In this document: positions 36,349 to 49,300 of the stretch, piece by piece
Layout of the letters: each line of letters begins with the position of its first letter
Numbering within the stretch: position 1 is the stretch's first letter
Assembly (NCBI GenBank): GCA_002794785.1
Contig: NBBA01000011.1
Location: 186,001-250,000 of the forward strand
DNA from: Coniferiporia sulphurascens
Lineage: Eukaryota > Basidiomycota > Agaricomycetes > Hymenochaetales > Hymenochaetaceae
Length of the DNA stretch: 64,000 bases
Reading direction: 5' to 3'
Position numbers and translations under genes: made by a program
The notes under the pieces: generated by a model
What the model saw: the letters and a program-made list of their open reading frames with translations, nothing else
Told to the model about the DNA's origin: nothing
The model's database searches: none

Positions 36349-39300
36349 ATGTCTGACGGACAGAAACCCAATACTCGTGAGCATACACACTTGCAAAAAT
36401 TATCAGGATTACGAATAATTGCTAACGAACTAAAAATAACGTATACACAGTCATCTACTATTGAAGAACTCGAAGAAAAAATTCAAAAAGCTAAAGATAG
36501 CAAAAGGTTAGTCGACCTTATAATACAAAGCAACCTACAACAAATACCTATTAACGGAACAGAACAGCAAATACAAGATCGAATAAACAGGTATGACAAT
36601 TCTACCAATGACGAAAAATTGAAAATAAAAACTGACTATAAAATGGAATTAACGAATCACGCTAAAGATTTAGGAATATCAGATCAAGGAAAATCATCCG
36701 AAATCAGATACAGAATCAGTACGTATTTGGGTATATCAGATCCAAACAAAAAAGAACAATTTAAAATTGATAACCCTTATATTAAGCCAGAAGAAGAAAA
36801 TGATAAGAAAGAAGACGAAGATAAAAAAGAAGATAACGAAGAAGAAAATACCGAAGAATCCAAAAATAACCCATCATGTGAGCCATCAGAACCATCTGAC
36901 CCTGACAATTCAGACGCTAACGATACCGAGGAAGATGAACTGAGTATGGCAACTAAACTCGTGGAACTCCAGAAATTCTTCGACGGAATCGAGAAACTCG
37001 ACGGGCATCGAAACTACAAACTCTGGAACTACAGAGTCCGAAGTGCAATCGAGAGTGCAGGTTACGGTAACCTGCTCATTAACTCCCCAGGAACTGGAGA
37101 GGCTGGTATATCAAGTGCTCTATATAACAGCATTATGCGCACTATGCCCAACAAAATACTGGCTTATTATCTTAATTTCTCTAAAGATATTCCAGCGCTA
37201 CTCAAAGCGCTTGACGGATGATATAACGTCCAGACAACAATTACAAAGGGCTTTAACAAGGCTGCCCTTTTTGATATCAGAGGTCATGTCAGCCATTTCA
37301 ATGGAATGCTCGATAACCTCAGCAATAAATATGAGGAACTCATAGCCCAAGGGGTAAAAGTTTCAGAGTTGACATATATATCGGCTATTACGCGGGCAAT
37401 GCCTGAACAATACCATACGTACTCACGCAGAGTGAGTTATATATTAAAACAATTAACGAAATGAATCCAGACAAAGATGAAATTGAACTAACCCCTCAAT
37501 TCTTACTAACGGCACTGAGAAATGCCTTCGAGGGGTGGCGCAAAAATCATCAGAGGACAGGAGCGGCGGCTAACCACCTGCCCAAGGACAAGCGGAACCA
37601 CCCCTATTTTAGGGGCTGCGGACGCGGTAACAGCCACGGAGTACAGCCACGAGGTCGCGGCTATAGGGGCTGTGGAGGATATATGCGAGGACGAGGATGA
37701 GGGGGATATTCCCCTAACCAACAATCACACATTATTAAATGCTATAACTGTAACAAGTTAGGGCATTTTAGTCGAGACTGCTGGGCGCCAAAAACGGAAT
37801 GGACGAAGGCAGCTCAGAAGAAAAAAGAGGACACGAATGACAACAAAGGAAAAGGGAAGGAAACGGGTGCGTCAGTGGCACCGACATTGACTGGGGCAAG
37901 TGCGGCCCAGGCTAAACATACCGCAGCAGCAGCAGCAACAAACGTCACATCGAGCTCTCGAATCGAACTAAGCGCCGTAATAGGCCAAGGCGAAACCGCC
38001 TTTATAACCGAAATTGATGACAATGACTTCGACATGGGAGAATTCCCAATATATTCATATAATGATTTCCTTGACACTATAGGAAACCACGACAGTGCAA
38101 TGGAAGACGTGGATGATAATAATTTGGATGTAAGCATTAATGCTATTACAACAAAAGAATTTGCTAATAATGTTTATTCTTCAATGGATATAATTGATAC
38201 TGGTGCAACAATTCACTTAACACCATATCTAAACCGATTACGAAATACTTACAAAACCGACGCAATCACGATAACGGCCACAAATAAAACAACATTCATG
38301 GCAAACATAGTAGGGGATCTTAAGCTTTACATCCCCAATGGACACTCGGTAAGTGTCATAATATTATCAAACATATACTACAATCCTAAAATGAATATGA
38401 CATTAGTCTCTCAAGGACTTCTATGTCAAGATGGCTACAAATTTATTTATAAAGAAAACGAATGCACAATAAAGTATCCTAATGGATCTTTATGCGGAAA
38501 AATTAAAAACACAAATGGATTGTATAGTATATTTAATAACAATGTACAAGCGGCTACAAAAAATGTAACATTATTTGAACTTCACAAAAAACTCGGGCAT
38601 ATAAGTTATGCTTACATAAAATGATTATTAAAAGAAGATCAAATTACAAATAATAAAATATCAAATTACGACGAAACTCAATGCACAATCTGCATAGAAG
38701 CAAATATTAAAAGAATGCAAATTCCAAAATTACGTATTTCAAAATTAGCCGAAAAATTCGGTGATCATATACATATGGACATATGGGGTCCAGCATCCAC
38801 ACATGCTATAGGAGGATATAAATATCTTCTAACACTTGTAGATGTTAAGCTCAACGGTTACGCGGTGATCGACGTCGGGGCTTCTGATCATCGAGACTGG
38901 TGGTACGGCAACGGGGCTTCTAGATGTGTAAGTCGAAGGTGATTGTCGATGGGGCTTCCTGATCGGCAATGTGGACACGGTAGGCTAGTAAACTGGTGGT
39001 AGCAGATAATGGGCTTGTATGAACAAAGAGCACAAGCTTAGGCTTGTGCTACGAAGTTACATGCTTATATGCTATCTATGTTTGCTACTGTACGACTTGG
39101 TTAGTATGTTACCAGACTATGGAAGTCATGGAAACTCAAGAATGCTTGTAATACAAGTACGGTGATCATAAGCAAAGCACGTCATGATGGTGCAAGAAGC
39201 GTATCATGGCGTCTTATGCGCAAGCGAATAAGATGAGTAAGACAGAAATGGGACTGATGATGACGAAGAGGAAGTGAGTCAGCGCAGAAGAGAAGTAAAA

Positions 39301-41683
39301 AAATGTAACAGTAGATGATGCTACAAGATGGATAAAAATGATTTTATTAAAAACAAAGGATGAGGGCTTAAACGCTTATACGACATGGGCTACAATGCTC
39401 AATACACAACATAATATAAAAATAAAAATATTACAAAGCGACAATGATACAGTGTTTCTAAGTAAACAATTCACTGATTATTTAGAAAAAAATGGAACAA
39501 TACGAAAGCTGACTGTTCACGATACGCCACAACAAAATGGAGTAGCAGAACGATCACATCAAACAATTTTAAATAATACACAAGTAAATCTGCTACAAGC
39601 AAAATTACCACCCAGTCTATGGGGAGAAGCTGTAAAATACAGTACTTACGTTTACAATAGAATGCCAAAAAGCGCTATTGATTTTAAAACACCATATTTT
39701 AAACGATATAATGAAAATTATAACATTGATGATCTAAAAGAATTCGGCCAATATTGCATTATACGACAAGAAAACGTTAATAAATTACAACCAAAAGGAA
39801 AATATGCACAATGGCTAGGATTTGACGAAGAAAGCAAAGGTCACAGAACATATTATGACCGAAAAATCACAATTGAACGAAATTTACAATTTTTAGATTC
39901 TCCACCATCTAAAATTGAAGGGGAGAATATAACAGAAAAACATAACGAACAAATAAAAATATTAACAAATGAAAGACCAATAAGAACAACAAAGCCAACA
40001 AAACGATCATTAGGTCTAAATTTCGACAAACAAAATACAGTCACTTATCTTACGGAATTTAACCAATTCAATATGGAATTAATAGGCGATCCAAATTCAT
40101 ATCAACAAGCAATCAATAGAATTGACGCAAATCAGTGGATCACAGCGATGAAAGAAGAAATAAAAACGTTAATCGAAAGATCTACGTGGAAAATCATTGA
40201 TCCACCAAAAGAAGCAAACATAATCAGAACAAGATTTGTTTATAAAACAAAAAGATTAGCAAACGGAGAAATAGAACATTACAAAGCAAGACTAGTAGTT
40301 CAAGGATTTGCCCAGAAAGAGGGTATAGACTACTATCCAAATGACACATTCACTCCAGTAGCACGATTAGCTACAGTAAGAACTATATTAAGTTGGAGTG
40401 CAACAAATAATTACAAAATTCACCAAATCGACATAAAATCAGCTTACTTATATGGTGAATTAGAAAAAGACGAAAACATATATATAAAACCACCACCAGG
40501 AAACCTAATCGAAATAAAACCTGGACAAGTTCTAAAATTAAACAAAGCCTTATACGGATTAAAACAAGCAGGCAGACGATGGTATAAAAAATTATCAGAA
40601 ATATTAATTGGAATAGGACTGACATGAGCAGTCCAAGATAACGCAGTATTCTTAAGAAAAGTAAAAGGGAAAACAATTCTAATACTTTTCATACATGTTG
40701 ACGATATAACGATATGTGGCTTCAATTTATTAATAATAAAAGCCTTTAAAAATGAAATAGGAAAACATGTAAAATTCACTGACGGAAACGATATACATTG
40801 GTTACTCGGCATTGAAATCGAAAGAAACTGAGAAGAAAGAATAATAAAACTAAGACAAAAACACTATATTGATAATATTATAGAAAAATACAAATTAAAA
40901 GATGCTGCAACGGTACGAACACCAATGACACCTGGTCAAGTGTTAAAATCACTTGAAAATCCAACTAATGAAGAATTAAACTTCATGAATCAAATACCTT
41001 ATATGAACATGGTTGGAGCATTACAATATGCAGCAGATTGTACGAGACCTGATATATCATTCGCTACAGGTCAATTTGCTAGGCATTTAAATAAACCTAG
41101 TATCAAACATTATAATGCAGTAAAACACTGTTTTAAATATTTGAAAGGAACGAATGATTATTGGTTAATACTCGGAGGAAAGGAACCAATCGAGTTAATC
41201 GGATATACTGATGCTGACAGAATGACACAAGAAGGCCACAAAGCCATATCAGGATATATATTCCAAATAGGAAATGCAACGACATCTTGGTCTAGTAAAA
41301 AACAAGAACTAGTGTCACTATCAGTATGCGAAGCTGAATTACAAGCTTTAACTCATGGAGTAAAAGAAGCTATATGGCTAAGAAGACTGGTTGAAGAGGT
41401 ACTGCAGACCTTGGATACACCTACGAAAATCTTATGCGATAATCAAGCAGCCATAACTATAGTAAATTCAACAGAACAAAAATATACACAAAGAACAAAA
41501 CATATTGATATATGAAAAGATTTCTTACAAGATTATATTGAAAATGAAACCATATCAGTTTCATATATTCCAACTGGACAGCAAAAGGCTGATATTATGA
41601 CGAAAAGCACTAACAATCGAATTAATCAAACATTTTACAAGTCTACTCCGCCTAGTAAAAGTTTGAAGGGGAGTATTAAATAA
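36349..41683 (+). pseudogene. Decayed copia gag-pol polyprotein
   Basis: Domains in order: gag from 36349 with an acidic Lys/Glu-rich region; zinc knuckle CYNCNKLGHFSRDC (about 37744); protease DIIDTGATIHLT (about 38190); integrase zinc-binding part HKKLGHISYAY and CTIC; integrase core with HMDIWGPAS, LQSDNDTVF and PQQNGVAERSHQ; reverse transcriptase with DIKSAYLYGEL and HVDD; RNase H with YTDAD, SKKQELVSLSVCEAELQAL and KHIDI. Stops are all TGA: 37219-37221, 37698-37700, 38623-38625, 40625-40627, 40829-40831 and 41513-41515. From about 37461 onward all segments share one frame once the 473 bp of solo LTR plus duplicated target are skipped. The front part of gag is in another frame, changing near 37440-37460 in an A-rich run, either a deletion or programmed shifting. 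No functional protein can be made. Confidence 0.92.
38843..39310. mobile_element. Solo LTR nested in the copia integrase region
   Basis: 468 bp beginning TGTTAAGC and ending TGTAACA (TG..CA, with inverted TGTTA/TAACA ends). It is flanked by the 5-bp duplication GTAGA (38838-38842 and 39311-39315). Taking it out with one duplicate restores LTLVDDATRWIK in the integrase frame. It belongs to a different LTR family from the host copia element and has no internal coding part, so it arose by LTR-LTR recombination. Confidence 0.93.
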
Positions 41684-41930
41684 ATATAATGAACGATATA
41701 AATATAGTACGTGGTCATATGAACATCCACCTTACTAAGTGAACGATAACACAACGATAACGCCATATGATACCAGGGCTAGATAGATATAGTAGTACTA
41801 GCCCACGGAACGTGTATATAAGGGGAGCTGGTCTCACCCTAGAAATACATTGGTTTACGCTGATAACCCACCTTTGCCTCAACTTCACCACTGCACCTCA
41901 TTGTCTACCACAACGTGCGTAGATTTTAAG
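41674..41930 (+). repeat. 3' LTR of the copia element
   Basis: 257 bp, same ends as the 5' LTR; TATA box at 41815-41822. It directly follows the polypurine tract. Confidence 0.93.
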
Positions 41931-43632
41931 AAATATATAAAGACTACCCATTCCCTTCACCTCTGGCACACTCCTCACTCTATTGGCCGTAAACTATTTA
42001 AAAACGTAGCTAACAGACCCTTCTCCCTTTCTCTGCAGGTCCAAGCCCCCTGGGTTCAACAGGTCCCTGCATACACGCATCCCCCATGGACGGACCCACT
42101 GGCTTTCACGAAGGACTGAGTCCGGTTCACCACCCCTGTCACCCCAGTTAGCGCCGACACCTGGAAATCATTCGTAACGGCAGCGCGCCAACTAGGCTCC
42201 ACCCCCCATGTCCAGGTCTTTACTGATGGCTCCTGCTTTGACAATAAGTCGGGCTCAGCCATCTGCACAATGCTGGGCAACACCTGTCTCTGGTCATGCC
42301 GACTGGAGTCCCCCACCTGTGCCACAGCCACAGATGCCGAGGAGTTCTCACTCGCCATGGCCCCGGGCTGGGTAGCACACTGTCTCCCAGCACAACTGCG
42401 TGTCGCATCAGATATCTTCTTTCTGTCCGATTCGCTGACTGCTCTACACCTTTTCCGAACCTGGGCCGCCGCTCCCAGTGCCTACCTCTTCCACATTTGG
42501 AAAGTGGGTGTGGAGACTCTGCTGGATTTGTACCCCCAGCTCACCATCCATTTCGTATGGTGCCCCAGACACTCGGACATCCCTGGAAATGAATGGGCTG
42601 ACACGGAGGCAAAGCTGGCAACCGAGCTCCCCCCATCTGACCTCAAACCTTCCACCTCTCCCTAAAAGAAGCTGCCGTCTGCACCCTCATGGAACAATGG
42701 ACACTCTCACTAGCCTGCCCCCTTGCCTTGACTGCCGATAAATACCTGGCAGTCCATGGCCTACCATCACACTGACCTCGAAAGCTCCTCATGCATTCAG
42801 TCGACCACCCATGCAGCGAACTATCCGCAGTCGCACAGGTCCTCTGCCACACCGGTCCCTATGGGGGATACTGGCTGAGTTTCCACTCGGCCTACCGCTG
42901 CAGGCATGGCCTGATCTCGCACTGCAGGTGGCACAACCACCCCCCCTGGCCAGCGCAGTCGACCGCCCACATCCTAGGCGGCTGCAGCACCTTCCACTCA
43001 TGGATATGATGTGTTTGGCCACCTCAGGACCCTTTCCCAGTCCACCACTCAGAGTGGGCTGATGAAAACCGCCTCCCAGTTTTGTGCCGCTGGCTTAAGC
43101 TAACAGGGCACCTTAACCACCTCTCTGACCACGCCGCAGGCGCCATCCAACTGTCTTTTGCCGTGATGGACCTGGATGGACTCCCCACTGACGAGGATAT
43201 GGACTTGGACCTCCTACAGGACTACATGCATTGTATGCTCGGACCACAAACCCTGGACTCGGACCCAGCCCTTTTGGAGCTTTCAGGTACACTCCCTCCC
43301 TTCCTGCTTGAGTAAAGCCTGCCTTTCGGAATCCCACATGATACATCCCGGCCGGCGCTCTCGCCCTCCCTTACCACTTCTAAGCTTCCTACTTTAACCT
43401 GCCCTCAACCGCTTGGTTTGTTCGTAGTGATATGTATCCCTCCCTCTCTCAGTTTCTCTACTAAATAGGGGCTCTTCACACATTGGCACCCTTCGGGGAG
43501 CAGAGCCCCTGCCCAGTTTGGTGTGATGCGTGATGACGGGCACCTCCGTTGTTATGTAGTTAGGGCCCCCCCTTCGAGGGGGCAGCTTGTAATTATGTAA
43601 TACTGCAGGAATAATAATAATAATAATAAAAA
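41931..43632 (+). mobile_element. LINE copy A, 5'-truncated (C-terminal linker, RNase H, 3' UTR)
   Basis: Starts abruptly after the copia LTR within the sequence encoding KTTHSLHLWHTPHSI. It continues through RNase H (VQVFTDGS, TATDAEEFSLA, DIFFLSDSLTALHLF, HFVWCPRHSDIPGNEWAD) to the 3' UTR and an AAT-repeat tail at 43609-43632. The frame is broken by TGA at 42117-42119, 42776-42778 region and about 43007, and by a 2-base loss near 42660. Sister copies have CGA at these TGA positions. Confidence 0.88.
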
Positions 43633-46393
43633 GAGGAGACCTTAGGGAAACTCCTCGAAAAGATAATCGCTAACCGGCTCCAATACCTCACAAATATGAG
43701 GGATTGGTTGCCACCTAACCAATATGGGGGGCATCAGGGCCATTCAGTCTACGACGCCGCCCAACACCTACTACAGATTGCGGAACGCGCCCACTCAGAA
43801 GGCCGTGTTTGTTCAGTCCTCACGGTCAACATCCAGGGTTTTTTCGACTCGGTGCACCCCCAGCTCCTCCACCAACAATTGTTGGACCTCAGTTGCGTGC
43901 CAGACATGGCCGACTGGTGTTTGTCCTTCATGACGGACTGGCAGGTTGCTGTTGCCTTCGACGGCACTACCCTCCCTACCGCCCCCAAACCCGACTTTGG
44001 CACCCCGCAGGGATCGCCAGTCTCCCCTATCCTGTCAACTATATTTGCAGGGGTGGTCCTCCGGCACTTTCACCAAGCCGGCACCACCACCCTGGCATAT
44101 GTTGACAACCACTTACTTATTTGTGTAGGCCCCTCAGTGGCATCCAACTGCTGCACCCTAGCCTGCACCTACCAACAACTGGACACCCTCTTCAGCACCA
44201 TTGGTCTCAACATCGAAGCAGCCAAGACGGAGTGCCTCCACTTTCACCCTCCTCGGCAACACACTGGCTACAATGGCTGGGACACGGCCAGGGTACAGGT
44301 CGACCCCAACACCCTGATCCGCCCCTCAATCCCACTTCGGTGGCTGGGGATATGGTGGGACCCGGGCCTCTCCTTCAAGCCCCATGTCGAGCGTATGCAC
44401 TCCAAAGGGCTGTCCACTCTCACCGCCCTCCGCATTTTGGGCAACACCCAACACGGAATCTCAGCCCTCCTCCTCTGCTGCCTTTACACCTCCTGCGTCT
44501 GCTCCATCCTTTCATGGGGGGCACCAGTGTGGTACCACAGCCACTGCCAAAAAACCCTGGTAAACCGCTTACAGACCATACAAAATACGGCCTGCCGGTG
44601 GATCTTAGGCGTCTTTAAAGGCACCTCCCCCCACTCCACTAATTTCCTCTGCTCAGTTCCCCCTCTTTCTTTCTATTTTGAATATATTAAGACGACCCAT
44701 TCCCTACACCTTTGGCACACCCCTCACTCTATTGGCCATAAATTATTTAAAAATGTAGCTAACAGACCCTTCTCCCTTTCTCTGCAGGTCCGAGCCCCCC
44801 AGGTTCAACAGGTCCCTGCATACATGCATCCCCCATGGACAGATCCTCTGGCCTTCACTAACGGCCGAGTCCACTTCACCACCCCCACCACCCCGGTCAG
44901 CGCCAACACATGAAAGTCTTTCATAATGGTGGCGTGCCAACTTGGGTCCACCCCCCATGTCCAGGTATTCACGGACGGCTCCCGCATTGATAATAAGTCA
45001 GGCTCGGCCATCTGCGCTATGCTCAGCCACAATCGACTCCGATCCCACCGATTGGAGTCCCCCACCTGTGCCACAGCCACGGACACCGAGGAATTCTCTC
45101 TCGCCACAGCACCGGGCTGGGTGGCACGCCGCCTCCCGGCACAACTGCGTGTCGCATTGGACATCTTCTTTCTGTCTGATTCGCTGACCACCCTCCACCT
45201 CTTCTGCACATGGACCGCTGCCCCTGGCACTCACCTCCTCCACATCTGGAAAGCAGGTGTGGAGACTCTGCTGGATTTGTACCCCCAGCTCACTGTTCAT
45301 TTTGTATGGTGCCCCGGCCACTCGGACATCCCTGGTAATGAATGGGCTGACATGGAAGCGAAGCTGGCGACAGAGCTCCCCCCATCTGAACTCAAACCAT
45401 CCACCTCTGCACTAAAAGAACTTGCTGTCCACACCCTCATGGAGCGATGGATGCACTCATTAGCCCGCCCACTTGCATCAACCGCCAACAAGTACCTGGC
45501 AGTTCACGGCCTCCCATCATGCCGACCCCGAAAGCTTCTCATGCATTCGGTCGACCACCCTCGAAGCGAGCTATCCACAGTTGCACAGGTCCTCTGCTGC
45601 GCTGGTCCCTACGGGGGTTACTGGCTGAGCTTGGACTCAGCCTACCGCCACAGGCATGGCCTGATCTCGCACTGCAGATGGCACAACCACCCCCCCTGGC
45701 CTGCGCAGTCGACCGCTCACATCTTAGGCGGCTGTAGTACCTTCCATCCATGGATATGGCGCATGTGGCCACCTCGGGACCCTCTCCCAGTCCACCACTC
45801 AGAGTGGGCTGATGAAAACCACCTCCCGGTTCTGCGCTGTTGGCTCAAGCTGACAGGGCACCTGAACCGCCTATCTGACCGTGCCACAGGCACCATCAGG
45901 CTAGCTTTCACCACGATGGACCTCAACGGCCACCCTACCAACAAGGATATGGACCTGGACCTCCTATGGGATTACATGCGTCATATGCTCAGACCCCAAA
46001 CCCTGGACTCGGACCCAGCCCTTATGGAGCTATCAGGTATGCTTCCTCCCTTTCTGCTCGAATAGCGACTGCCTTTCGGACTCCCCCCCATTACATCTCG
46101 GCCAGCACTCTCACCCTCCCTTTCCTCTTCTAAGCTTCTTACTGTTACCTGCCCTTATCTGCATGGTTTTGTTCGTAGTGATATGTATCCCTCCTTCCCA
46201 CGTCTTTCTTACTAAATAGGGGTTCTCCACACTTCGGCACCCCATGGGGAGCAGAGCCCCCGCCCAGTTTTGTGCAATGCACAATGACAGGTGCCTCCGT
46301 CTTTTATGTAGTTAGGGCCCCCCCTTCGGGGGGGCGGCTTGTAATTATGTAAAACTGCAGGAATAATAAATAAAAATAAATAAAAATAAAAAA
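43633..46393 (+). mobile_element. LINE copy B, 5'-truncated (RT, RNase H, 3' UTR)
   Basis: Begins directly at the tail of copy A within the RT domain (TLGKLLEKIIANRLQYL). Ends with the conserved GC-rich stem-loop (about 46317-46337) and an A/T-rich tail to 46393. Confidence 0.9.
43636..46065 (+). pseudogene. LINE ORF2 remnant in copy B (RT-RNase H)
   Basis: One continuous frame: RT palm motif NIQGFFDSVHP, GTPQGSPVSPILS and YVDN, where intact sisters have YVDD. It then runs through RNase H (VQVFTDGSRIDNKSGSAI, HFVWCPGHSDIPGNEWAD) to TAG at 46063-46065. TGA at 44911-44913 replaces TGG found in copy A. The changed second catalytic Asp of YVDD and NIQG for DIQG would abolish polymerase activity. 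Confidence 0.88.
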
Positions 46394-49300
46394 GCCACAG
46401 TCCATTCCCTCATTCCAATCCTCACCACTGACCCATCCCCACCCACCGTCATTTTGCTACAGGAACCACCCTGGTACCAAATCGGTCTCCAGCCATCCCT
46501 CACCAACCCAACCGGCATGCCAGTCCTCAACGTACCCTCCCTCCCAGGGTACATAGCAGTCCTACCCCCAGCCACCCAGCCTTGGGCAGTCACTTATGTA
46601 TCTCACGCCATCCCCTTAACCTCATGGTCGGTCCTCGGCACTGCCTCGTCCGGCACCGATGTTCTCACTATCGAAATCTGCTCCAAACTAACCATCCACC
46701 TCTGCAACTATTATAGTATGCACATGCCGGACCATACTACCGCCACCCCACAATACCCTGGTGAGTCATTCCTTTTTATGATCCCGCCAGTTTTGGCCTC
46801 CACTCTGCTCATGGCAGGCAACTTCAACTGTCGCCACCGCTTGTGGTCCGAACTCCCTGCCGCTCGGCAGGAGGACTTGAGGGCACAACCCCTTGATGAC
46901 TTCTTCCAGGAGCATGGCCTTGTGCCAGCCCACCTCCCGGATTCTGACTTGTGGCCCATTGACAACCGTCGACGGTGCCCCATTGACATGATCTGGGCCC
47001 CACCCACAATCAACCCTGACACCATTATAGACTCAGGTTCATCAACCTCCTCCCCACTGTCCGACCATGCGATGCTACGCTGGTCCCTGCCATCCCGGCC
47101 CCCCCCTCCAGCCATGAAAATGTGCCGGCTTCTCCCAGCCAACAGAGAGGAATGGTCTGACATCACCTTTCCATTACTTGAATCCACCTTCCTCTTACCA
47201 GCGGACAACCCCACCACCCTTGACGTCAAAGCGCAGGCCATGGTCGACTCTATGATCACCGCCCTCGCCCCATTCACCAGAATCCCCAAGCCATCAAAAA
47301 CCGAGGTCCCCTGGTGGACCCCAACCTGCAAGTCACTCCTCCAAGCGATTTCAACGGCCACCACCCCCCTTCAGCAGGGGCGTCAGGGACACTCAGTCTA
47401 TGATGCTGCCCAGCACCTCCTACAGATTGCAGAGCGCACCCATGCAGAGGGCCTTGTATGCTCGGTCCTTGCGGTCGACATACAGGGTTTCTTCGATTCA
47501 GTGCACCCACAACTCCTCCACCGACAACTGCTGGACCTCCAGTGCCTGCCCGACATGGCAGACTGGTGCCTCTCCTTCATGACAGATCGGCAGGTCGCCA
47601 TCGCATTTGATGGCACCACCCTCCCAACTGCCCAGAAACCTGATCTTGGCACCCCTCAGGGATCGCCAGTATCCCCTATCCTGTCCACCATCTTCGCAGG
47701 CATGGTCCTCCAGAAATTTCACCAAACCGGCACCACTGCCCTCACATATGTGGATGACCACCTACTAGTGCATGTCGGCCCCAGCGTGGCATCCAACTGC
47801 CAACAACTCGCCGCCACCTACCACCAACTTGACACTCTCTTCGGTGACATCGGTCTCAACATTGAGGCCACCAAGACAGAGTGCCTGCACTTCCACCCAC
47901 CCCGGCACCGTTCCTCAGCATACACCAACTGGGACTCAGCCGGGGTTCAGGTCGACCCAACCATGCTCATCCGACCCTCAATCCCCCTCCGCTGGCTGGG
48001 GATTTGGTGGGACCCCGCCCTCTCCTTCAAGGCCCACGTCGAGCGAATGCACTCCAAAGGCCTCTCCACACTCGCTGCCCTCCGCATCCTTGGCAACACT
48101 GAACGCAGAATCTCGGCCCTTCTCCTATGTTGCCTATACATCGCCTGCGTCCACTCAGTACTCACCTGGGGTGCGCCAGTCTGGTACCATGGCCGACGCC
48201 AAAAAACCTTAGTAAGCCGCCTGCAGGCTGTGCAAAACACGGCATGCAGATGGATCCTCGGCGTCTACAAAGGCGCCTCCCCTTTCTCCACAAACTTTCT
48301 TTGCTCCCTTCCCCCCCTTTCTTATTATTTTGAATATGCTAAGACTCTCCATTCTCTGTGCCTCTGGCGCACCCTGCACTCTGTCAGTAGAAAATGTTTT
48401 TACAAAACAGTAACTAATCGCCCCTTTTCCACTTCTCTGCAGGTCCGGGTCCCCCGGGTTCAACCAGTCCCTGCATACACTCATCCCCCATGGACAGATC
48501 CTCTGGCATTCACGAATGGTCGAGTTTCGTTTGCCTCTCCTATCACTCTGGTCAGCAAAGACACCCACGAGGAATTCGTGGAAGCCACACACTCCCTGAG
48601 CACCCTCCCCCACCTCCAGGTCTTCACTGATGGCTCCCACATGGGCACGAAGTCTGGTTCCGCCGTTTGCGCCATGATGGGCCTCACCTGTCTAAAATCA
48701 TGCCAACTCGCCTCCCCCACATGTGCCACAGCAACGGATACGGAGATCTTCTCCCTCACCTCTGTGCCTATGTGGGCTGCACACCACCTCCGGGAGCTTC
48801 TGCCTGTCACATCTGACATCTTCTTTCTGTCAGATTTGCTGACGGCACTCCACCTCATCTGAACATGGGCACCAGTCCCAGGTGCACATCTCCTTCATCA
48901 ATGGAAGGCTGGGGTCCAGACTCTCTTGGACTCATACCCAGATCTTTCTGTCCATTTTGTATGGTGTCCGGGCCACTCCAACATACCAGGGAATGAATGG
49001 GCCGACCACAAGGCCAAGTTCGCGATGAATCTCCCCCCGTCCTCCCTCGCTCCCTCTACCTCTGCTCTGAAGGAGGCCGCCACCAACACCCTAATGGAAC
49101 GATGGTCTCTCTCGCTCACCCGCCCCATTGCCTCGACAGCTGACAAGTACTTGGCTGTCAACGGCACCCCCTCCCACAGACCATGGAAGTTACTCAACCA
49201 GTCAGTCAACCACCCCTGCCAGGAGCTCTTGGCAGTCGCCCAGGTCCTCTGCCACGCCGGTCCCTACAGGGGCTACTGGCTGAGCTTTGACTCAGTCTAC

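Larger units (their letters stand above)
36022..41930 (+). mobile_element. Ty1/copia LTR retrotransposon, complete but inactive, with a nested solo LTR
   Basis: Two LTRs of 257 bp (36022-36278 and 41674-41930) bracket gag, protease, integrase, reverse transcriptase and RNase H, in the copia order (integrase before reverse transcriptase). A polypurine tract GAAGGGGAG ends exactly at the 3' LTR. The bases after the 5' LTR (GGTTATGAGCC) may be the primer site. Length without the nested solo LTR is about 5.4 kb. The coding part has six in-frame TGA stops and one frame change. The sequence is strikingly A-rich on the sense strand, unlike neighbouring genes. No target-site duplication is visible at the outer borders: TTTTG lies on the left, and on the right a LINE begins at once. 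Confidence 0.93.

Noticed and set aside
36349..41683. TGA as a sense codon, since gag-pol has only TGA stops
   Set aside because: The host genes here end in TGA as well as TAA and TAG, and sister LINE copies show CGA at the TGA sites, so mutation explains it better than recoding.
36022..41930. Classical repeat-induced point mutation (RIP)
   Set aside because: RIP in ascomycetes acts mainly on CpA. Here the LTR changes are confined to CpG, which fits methylation and deamination instead.
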